This document shows positions 62,901-64,000 of a stretch of DNA of 64,000 bases, in pieces. The first letter of the stretch is position 1; every line of letters starts with the position of its first letter. The notes under the pieces were generated by a model. It saw nothing but the letters and a program-made list of their open reading frames with translations. It was not told where the DNA came from and did no database searches. Origin of the DNA: Cardiocondyla obscurior (taxonomy: Eukaryota > Arthropoda > Insecta > Hymenoptera > Formicidae); NCBI RefSeq assembly GCF_019399895.1, contig NC_091871.1, positions 7,159,001 to 7,223,000 on the forward strand. The letters run 5' to 3'. The position numbers were made by a program, and so were the translations under genes.

Positions 62901-63183
62901 ATGAGCGAGATAGAATAATCGGTAGTACAGAAAAGATAAGGGATCTCCCGCCAGTCGGTGGAGAGTGCGCCAGCTCCGTGATTTCCACACACATGTACAC
63001 ACACAATAAGAGCAGAGCGGCAGCCTCCTCAATAGCAAATGAACGAACGTGAGACAACACACGTGATGTGATGTATCACCGACCTGCGTGCGTCGTCGTA
63101 GGGCAAGACGAGTCCTTCCTGATGATGTCGGAGGTCAGCGGCCCGCCGAAGAGCCCGAATACTTCCGCTCGAGGCACTCGCAT
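8680..63183 (-). CDS. Hr38: Hr38, NR4A-family orphan nuclear receptor (joined coding region of eight exons)
   Basis: The minus-strand join is 63183-63084, 15404-15178, 12547-12315, 12141-11659, 11168-10841, 10698-10390, 9860-9626 and 8936-8680: 2172 bases, 723 residues plus TAA. Every border is GT/AG and the phases run 1, 0, 2, 2, 0, 0, 1. Residues 1-388 form a low-complexity transactivation region rich in Q, H, P and S. Residues 389-457 are the two C4 zinc fingers, with P-box CEGCKG. Residues about 458-475 are the NR4A C-terminal extension, and the ligand-binding domain runs from about 490 to 723. NR4A proteins bind the NBRE (AAAGGTCA) as monomers and can pair with RXR/Ultraspiracle. Their ligand pocket is filled by side chains, so activity is set by expression level. 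In insects Hr38 is an immediate-early gene of neurons and acts in ecdysteroid signalling. Exons 3-8 are certain; the 63-kb first exon is inferred. Confidence 0.9.
8937..9625 (-). other. Hr38: Hr38 intron (last)
   Basis: Donor GTGAGT at 9625-9620, acceptor TTTCAG ending at 8937. AT-rich filler with no other feature seen. Confidence 0.9.
9626..9860 (-). CDS. Hr38: Hr38 exon 7: central ligand-binding domain
   Basis: The exon begins in phase 0 after GATTTCAG with ELLFQSASLELFVLRLAYR, the NR4A helix-3 to helix-5 core (human counterpart DLLFESAFLELFVLRLAYR). It continues with KLVFCNGVVL and DISAFACLCALTLVT. It ends after one base of a GAG codon at donor ACTG|GTGAGT. The signature is specific to NR4A, because other receptor subfamilies lack the bulky pocket-filling residues of this block. 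Confidence 0.97.
9861..10389 (-). other. Hr38: Hr38 intron with an NBRE-like octamer
   Basis: GT..AG intron between exons 6 and 7. It holds TGACCTTT at 10104-10111, which reads AAAGGTCA on the minus strand and is the exact NR4A monomer site. About two exact copies are expected by chance in 64 kb on both strands, so significance is weak. Confidence 0.85.
10390..10698 (-). CDS. Hr38: Hr38 exon 6: C-terminal extension, hinge and start of ligand-binding domain
   Basis: Phase 0 to phase 0, 103 residues. It starts VVRTDSLKGRRGRLPSKPK, the NR4A T/A-box extension that reads the 5' A/T bases of the NBRE. SPPSPPVSLITALVRAH follows, the first ligand-binding-domain helix of the family. It ends IPGFTDLVREDQ at donor CAG|GTGAGT. 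The acceptor is GTCGAACAG. The apparent upstream Met residues in this frame lie in the intron. Confidence 0.97.
10699..10840 (-). other. Hr38: Hr38 intron, short (142 nt)
   Basis: Donor GTAACC at 10840, acceptor AACAG ending at 10699. It separates the zinc-finger exon from the C-terminal extension exactly after VGMVKE, the intron position expected for NR4A genes. Confidence 0.92.
10841..11168 (-). CDS. Hr38: Hr38 exon 5: zinc-finger DNA-binding domain
   Basis: After a Ser/Gly/Pro-rich linker the exon encodes the whole two-finger domain. Finger 1 is CAVCGDTAACQHYGVRTC with P-box CEGCKGFF. Finger 2 contains KYVCLAEKACPVDKRRRNRC and QFCRFQKCLMVGMVKE. All eight zinc-binding cysteines are present. 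These strings are almost unchanged from NGFI-B/Nurr1, which makes the NR4A call secure. The first base completes an AGT codon begun by exon 4. The acceptor is GTTAACAG and the donor GAG|GTAACC. Confidence 0.98.
11169..11658 (-). other. Hr38: Hr38 intron between exons 4 and 5
   Basis: Donor AG|GTAAAA followed by a TA run, acceptor GTTAACAG. The antisense open frame at 11194-11382 (+) is a chance frame. Confidence 0.9.
11659..12141 (-). CDS. Hr38: Hr38 exon 4: Q/H/P-rich N-terminal region
   Basis: The acceptor CGGTTGCAG is followed by one base completing an AGT codon, then PTPLPSFEETYTIQRYQG, a conserved block of insect Hr38 (LPSFEETY). MDDECYDNPVYSCTPTHYP follows, then a Gln/His/Pro tract (HEQQPPQQHAHHHPQHH) and a Ser/Ala-rich part. 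The exon ends in phase 2 at AG|GTAAAA. An ATG at 12074 lies inside the exon and is not needed as a start, because the frame continues upstream to the acceptor. The region corresponds to AF-1, which carries most NR4A transactivation. Confidence 0.95.
12142..12314 (-). other. Hr38: Hr38 intron, short (173 nt)
   Basis: Donor TTAG|GTATGC at 12314, acceptor GTTGCAG ending at 12142. Confidence 0.92.
12315..12547 (-). CDS. Hr38: Hr38 exon 3: N-terminal region with polyproline tract
   Basis: It starts in phase 0 after TTGTTGCAG with SPFGLGEFLNSPYPDATDAG, then an acidic/hydrophobic patch PEELDPFPELQLG and a QQPSQPPPPPPPLPEDIQ low-complexity stretch. It ends in phase 2 at TCTTAG|GTATGC. This is the first exon shared by every predicted isoform, because both the 15-kb exon and the proximal exon at 12732 end in phase 0 and can join it. 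Confidence 0.95.
12548..12731 (-). other. Hr38: intron between the proximal alternative exon and exon 3
   Basis: Donor CAG|GTATTT runs straight into a poly-T tract of about 30 bases (poly-A at 12700-12728 on +). The acceptor is TTGTTGCAG. Confidence 0.45.
12732..12770 (-). CDS. Hr38: candidate proximal alternative first coding exon of Hr38
   Basis: An ATG at 12770-12768 opens 13 codons, MVFKLAHVIYATQ, ending exactly at CAG|GTATTT in phase 0. That is the phase needed to enter exon 3 (SPFGLGEF). The product would be about 627 residues and lack the distal N-terminus. Upstream on the minus strand is AT-rich sequence with a CCAAT word (GCCAATAAAA) about 25 bases before the ATG, but no clear acceptor. 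It would therefore be a true first exon with its own promoter. The exon is very short and rests on phase and splice consensus only. Confidence 0.42.
12771..15177 (-). other. Hr38: Hr38 intron between exons 2 and 3
   Basis: The intron from donor CAG|GTGAGC (15177) to exon 3 holds AT-rich filler, poly-A/T runs and the candidate proximal exon. The open frames at 13058-14365 are low-complexity (Ser/Arg/Phe) and show no domain. Confidence 0.8.
15178..15404 (-). CDS. Hr38: Hr38 exon 2: N-terminal region, with internal start MLLLQTQ
   Basis: The acceptor AATGTTGCAG is followed by two bases completing a GG-ending codon, then QLHSPNGDSDNSNGSQRA, a Q/R-rich run (EVEQQQQQLHRQRQQQRQA), a Thr-rich run and finally MLLLQTQ at donor CAG|GTGAGC. 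The frame is open over all 75 codons, and phase 0 at its end joins exon 3. The ATG at 15198 could start a short isoform of 621 residues. Otherwise the exon is entered in phase 1 from a distal first exon. It was found by extending the reading frame upstream of exon 3, as it has no long Met-initiated frame of its own. Confidence 0.85.
15405..20563 (-). other. Hr38: Hr38 giant intron, 3'-most part
   Basis: AT-rich with several CG-rich islets. It contains a CCAAT-TATA-Inr promoter candidate at 16577-16650 and CACGTG E-boxes at 18229, 18417 and 18427. A G-run lies near 19058-19076. The minus open frames at 16514 and 18435 begin with GTG, not ATG. No protein-coding exon was recognised. Confidence 0.6.
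16577..16650 (-). promoter_or_regulatory. Hr38: candidate CCAAT/TATA/Inr core promoter upstream of exon 2
   Basis: On the minus strand TATATAG begins at 16610 and an exact arthropod initiator TCAGTC has its A (+1) at 16577. The TATA box therefore starts at -33, the textbook distance. CCAAT sits at 16650-16646, about -70. Transcription would run towards the exon at 15404-15178 and could make the isoform starting MLLLQTQ. No good donor was found between 16577 and 15405, so the 5' UTR may be unspliced or use a weak site. Confidence 0.5.
20564..20862 (+). ncRNA. structured lncRNA exon, copy 1 (most diverged)
   Basis: Acceptor TTTGTTTCAG, exon of 299 nt, donor TTTCA|GTAAGT, all on the plus strand. 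It aligns along its length with the exons at 22029 and 38317. Shared blocks are ACGAACCG...CGGTTCGTCGGCCG, the GCGCGATTTTAAATTCAC / TTCGCGAGT block, and the terminal block GAGGAGTAGGCC...CATCGTGCATCGG-GGAGCA just before the donor. It holds a perfect 20-bp palindrome at 20641-20660. No conserved reading frame exists between the copies. No promoter module like those of copies A and B was seen before it, so it may be an internal exon of a longer transcript or a remnant. Confidence 0.6.
20641..20660 (+). other. perfect palindrome / RNA hairpin of copy 1
   Basis: ACGAACCGCCGGCGGTTCGT is its own reverse complement. It is the counterpart of the stem-loops at 22094-22113 and 38379-38398. Confidence 0.85.
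20863..21749. other. spacer between lncRNA copy 1 and module A
   Basis: AT-rich spacer. It contains an exact NBRE AAAGGTCA at 21038-21045 (plus strand). No coding exon was seen. Confidence 0.5.
21750..22010 (+). repeat. duplicated GC-rich module A (candidate promoter and first exon of the lncRNA)
   Basis: Near-identical to 37700-37945. Shared landmarks in order are TATAGGTAG, GCGGGGGCGGCGGGGAGTGG, a GAGCGAGAGCGAGCGCGAGC GAGA-like block, CCTTACGTG, CCCCCACCACTCCCACTCTCG and ATACACATATTACGCA. An inverted repeat of about 12 bp (GGGAGTGGTGGG ... CCCACCACTCCC) is retained in both copies. It precedes the spliced exons in both units, hence the promoter/first-exon reading. Confidence 0.7.
22029..22352 (+). 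ncRNA. lncRNA copy A, exon 2
   Basis: 324 nt. It holds the stem-loop at 22094-22113 (ACGAACC - GCAGTG - GGTTCGT), the shared block TTTTCGCGATTAAAATCACG and the donor-proximal purine-rich block at about 22299-22352. An internal GTAAGT at 22204 could act as an alternative donor and is absent from copy B. Confidence 0.65.
22447..22491 (+). ncRNA. lncRNA copy A, mini-exon
   Basis: 45 nt between TTTATGTTACAG and G|GTGAGTCG. It shares CGGCAGAA and AACTCCGCTGA-GCTCATGCAGAT with 38743-38786. Two frames happen to be open in both copies, so a short coding role cannot be fully excluded. Confidence 0.6.
23565..23668. repeat. tetranucleotide repeats (GATA)n and (GGTA)n
   Basis: GATAGATAGATAG near 23575 and TAGGTAGGTAGGTAGGTAT near 23652. 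Confidence 0.8.
23758..23813. repeat. alternating purine-pyrimidine tract
   Basis: A run of CGTGCATGCACGTGCCCGTG, TACGTGCACGTGCACACATA and CGCGCG steps, of a type able to adopt Z-DNA. Functional meaning is unknown. Confidence 0.6.
24195..24219 (+). other. canonical G-quadruplex motif
   Basis: Four runs of four or more G with loops of 2, 1 and 3 bases (G6-AA-G4-A-G4-AAA-G5). It lies on the non-template strand for the lncRNA and the template strand for Hr38. Confidence 0.75.
37700..37945 (+). repeat. duplicated GC-rich module B (candidate promoter and first exon of the lncRNA)
   Basis: Second copy of the module at 21750-22010, with the same order of landmarks and the same inverted repeat. It differs by scattered substitutions and small indels. 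One of these removes the GTAAGT donor that ends exon 1 in copy A (CCGTGCCGTAAGTAATTCGC there, CCGTACCGAAATTCGC here). Confidence 0.7.
38106..38225 (+). ncRNA. lncRNA copy B, extra exon with a further donor-proximal motif
   Basis: 120 nt. Its 3' half (GAGAGGAGGAGGAGGCCTCG ... GGCATCGTG ... TCGGAGCAAC) is a fourth copy of the block that ends the long exons, again just before a GTAAG donor. This suggests an internal exon duplication. Confidence 0.6.
38317..38629 (+). ncRNA. lncRNA copy B, long exon
   Basis: 313 nt, the best-preserved partner of 22029-22352. Stem-loop ACGAACCG - CAGC - CGGTTCGT at 38379-38398. It is open in one frame for 87 codons, but that frame is broken in copy A and the extent is not conserved. 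Confidence 0.65.
38743..38786 (+). ncRNA. lncRNA copy B, mini-exon
   Basis: 44 nt, about 80% identical by eye to 22447-22491, with identical flanking splice words (TTATGTTACAG and GGTGAGTCG). Confidence 0.6.
38787..45099. other. Hr38: Hr38 giant intron, part downstream of lncRNA copy B
   Basis: Mixed AT-rich and CG-rich islets. G-runs occur at about 40371-40380 and 40685-40700. Open frames here are Arg/Ser-rich and look like chance frames in CG-rich DNA. Terminal exons of the lncRNA may lie here, but none could be assigned. Confidence 0.5.
45100..45600. promoter_or_regulatory. GC-rich island with two full CREs
   Basis: Palindromic CREB/ATF sites TGACGTCA at 45324-45331 and 45349-45356, only 25 bp apart, plus a variant TGACGTAA at 45547-45554. 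They lie in a CG-dense island of about 500 bp. The DNA resembles the main promoter region at 63.6-63.9 kb. It may be an enhancer or another alternative promoter; no TATA box or certain exon was identified. Confidence 0.5.
45601..53265. other. Hr38: Hr38 giant intron, 45.6-53.3 kb
   Basis: No recognisable exon. It holds a (TTA)n tract near 46257-46277, a GA-repeat near 47786-47816 and a (CGT)n tract near 48924-48941. Homopolymer runs occur throughout. Confidence 0.55.
53266..53640 (-). promoter_or_regulatory. Hr38: candidate alternative promoter and non-coding first exon of Hr38
   Basis: CG-rich island with CRE TGACGTCA at 53620-53627 and TGACGTCG at 53571-53578. On the minus strand an initiator match TCAGTC (A at 53429) is followed by a good donor TTCCG|GTAAGG at 53266/53265. 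The exon between them would be non-coding, because the frame matching exon 2 has a stop and no ATG. It would feed the MLLLQTQ start in exon 2. No TATA box was seen. Confidence 0.35.
53641..61913. other. Hr38: Hr38 giant intron, 53.6-61.9 kb
   Basis: A (GCC/GTC)n run lies near 53640-53680. Long poly-A tracts occur at 56954-56978 and 61688-61709. A full CRE is at 60294-60301 with TGACGTAA about 150 bp further at 60447-60454. No coding exon was recognised. The open frame at 56061-56588 minus spans a poly-T tract and shows no domain. Confidence 0.5.
61914..62226 (-). CDS. Hr38: candidate alternative first coding exon of Hr38 (His-rich)
   Basis: An ATG at 62226 (or 62214) opens about 104 codons: MIRAMRTTVEDSTGSTEATA, a 12-His run with HQHQQH, then PVHLATATPYHQLTIAADTN and RNLEHHAVQRHDHWSK. 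It ends in phase 1 at a strong donor AAGT|GTAAGT (61913). Phase 1 is exactly what exon 2 (15404) needs, giving a product of about 794 residues. The His run is written by a (GAT)n repeat on the plus strand (about 62100-62144), so its length is probably polymorphic. His/Gln-rich composition fits insect Hr38 N-termini. The link to exon 2 is inferred from strand, phase and position only. Confidence 0.5.
63084..63183 (-). CDS. Hr38: candidate distal first coding exon of Hr38
   Basis: An ATG at 63183-63181 is the only in-frame ATG of its open frame. It starts MRVPRAEVFGLFGGPLTSDI, continues IRKDSSCPTTTHA and leaves one base (G) at CAG|GTCGGT. Joined to exon 2 this makes THA-G-QLHSPNGD in frame. The donor is weaker than average (C at +3, G at +4) but has CAG before it. 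The hydrophobic patch FGLFGGPL could belong to AF-1. It lies 430 nt downstream of a TATA/Inr pair on the same strand. Confidence 0.58.
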
Positions 63184-63613
63184 GCAGAATCCGGGGGTCG
63201 GCTTATCGTAGTCGCGTCGTCGTGCCGGACGACATCGTCGTACTTCTCGTTGAAACCTCGGATTCACCCGGTCGATTCTTCCTGGTCGCGAGCCGGGTCG
63301 CCGATCGCGATTACCATTCGGCACCGAGTCGTCTCACTCCCGAACGCGACGCTCAACACGCGGAGATTACGAGGCCACCCTCGCAAAAAAACGCGGTCAA
63401 TCCCGCCCGAGTTCCGAACGCGCGTAACGAAACGAAACGACGGCGGACCCCGATCCCTGCGAACGGGACCAAGCGGACGTCGCGAGAGAACGCGAGACGT
63501 AGAAATAGCGAGCGAGCGCTGAAGACGACAGGTGAAAGATCCTGGTACAGCTGAGCCTTGGACTGCTCCGGGAAAGCGGTACACTCGCACGGGTGGCCGG
63601 CCGCCGCGTAACT
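63184..63613 (-). other. Hr38: inferred 5' UTR of the distal Hr38 transcript
   Basis: Extends from the initiator A at 63613 to the ATG at 63183 on the minus strand. CG-rich. The overlapping open frames on both strands are taken as shadows. Confidence 0.45.
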
Positions 63614-63891
63614 GAGTCTGGATCGCGCGCGTTCCTCCGCTATATTAAAACCGTACCGTGTGTAGCGGCGGCGACAGGCGGTGGTGGCGTAGGACGGCGC
63701 GGAGAGAAGCGGAGCGGTGAGCGGCACGCCGCGCGGCAGCGGGAGGACGGACGGCGCCAACGGTGACGTCACCGCGGACGTCATCATCCGGGGACGCACA
63801 CACGGCAGCGACCAGCGGATCGATGGACCCGGCCCGAGTATGAGCGCACCGATTGGCCCACGCAGCTGATGATGCTGTTACGATGACGTCA
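63613..63891 (-). promoter_or_regulatory. Hr38: Hr38 distal promoter: Inr, TATA, CCAAT and CREs
   Basis: On the minus strand the initiator TCAGTT has its A at 63613 and AATATAG lies at 63646-63640 (-33 to -27). Full CREs TGACGTCA lie at 63764-63771 (about -151) and 63884-63891 (about -271). A near match GGACGTCA lies at 63776-63783 and a CCAAT box (ATTGG on +) at 63852-63856 (about -239). CREs close to the start are a known feature of vertebrate NR4A promoters and underlie their rapid cAMP/Ca response. Their presence here fits activity-dependent Hr38 transcription. Confidence 0.62.
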
Positions 63892-64000
63892 GCACGCCAC
63901 CCACCGCCCGCCCGTCGACTCTTCCGCCCTGGTACCCTCCGGCGCCCGTTTCCAACCCCACGCAAACCTCGAGGCGGTGGGGTAGCGGCACGCGGACTCT
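63892..64000. other. CG-rich upstream flank of the Hr38 promoter
   Basis: Cytosine-rich sequence (CCACCGCCCGCCCG, CCAACCCCACG) running to the window edge. No gene was recognised. Confidence 0.4.

Overview
The window is arthropod nuclear DNA, most likely from a hymenopteran (ant, bee or wasp). Genes have many exons and long AT-rich introns with A/T homopolymers. CpG-dense promoter islands are not depleted of CG. The main protein product is an insect NR4A nuclear receptor. Nothing bacterial, viral or rRNA-like was recognised.

Layout. (1) 1-1200: a CpG-rich island holding what looks like the first coding exon of a minus-strand importin-beta-type gene (185-245) and its promoter side. (2) 1200-8679: a 30-bp minisatellite, a TA microsatellite and AT-rich sequence; part is probably the 3' UTR of Hr38. 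(3) 8680-15404: seven minus-strand coding exons of Hr38 (NR4A; DHR38/NGFI-B family), all with canonical GT/AG borders and matching phases. They cover a Q/H/P-rich N-terminal region, the two-zinc-finger DNA-binding domain and the complete ligand-binding domain. (4) 15405-63083: a first intron of about 48 kb. (5) 61.9-63.9 kb: two candidate 5' coding exons of Hr38 and a TATA/Inr promoter with CREB-type sites. The joined main reading frame is 723 codons plus stop. Alternative starts give about 794, 627 and 621 residues.

Inside the giant intron, on the opposite (+) strand, lies the least expected element: a family of spliced, apparently non-coding transcription units. An exon of about 300-325 nt occurs three times (20564-20862, 22029-22352, 38317-38629). 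Each copy has a consensus acceptor and donor, a conserved short stem-loop with a changing loop, and a purine-rich motif just before the donor. Two copies are followed by a conserved 44-45 nt mini-exon and preceded by a duplicated GC-rich module that looks like a promoter and carries an inverted repeat. This reads as a tandemly duplicated structured lncRNA, antisense to Hr38.

The intron also holds further full CRE sites (TGACGTCA) in GC-rich islands near 45.3, 53.6 and 60.3 kb, and a CCAAT-TATA-Inr promoter at 16.6 kb facing the coding exons. Together with the CREs at the main promoter this suggests several alternative, cAMP/CREB-responsive starts. That fits the known immediate-early, activity-dependent behaviour of NR4A genes. 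Exon borders were read by eye from splice consensus and reading phase. No transcript data or database search was available, and the provided reading frames may begin at non-ATG codons, so starts were checked base by base.
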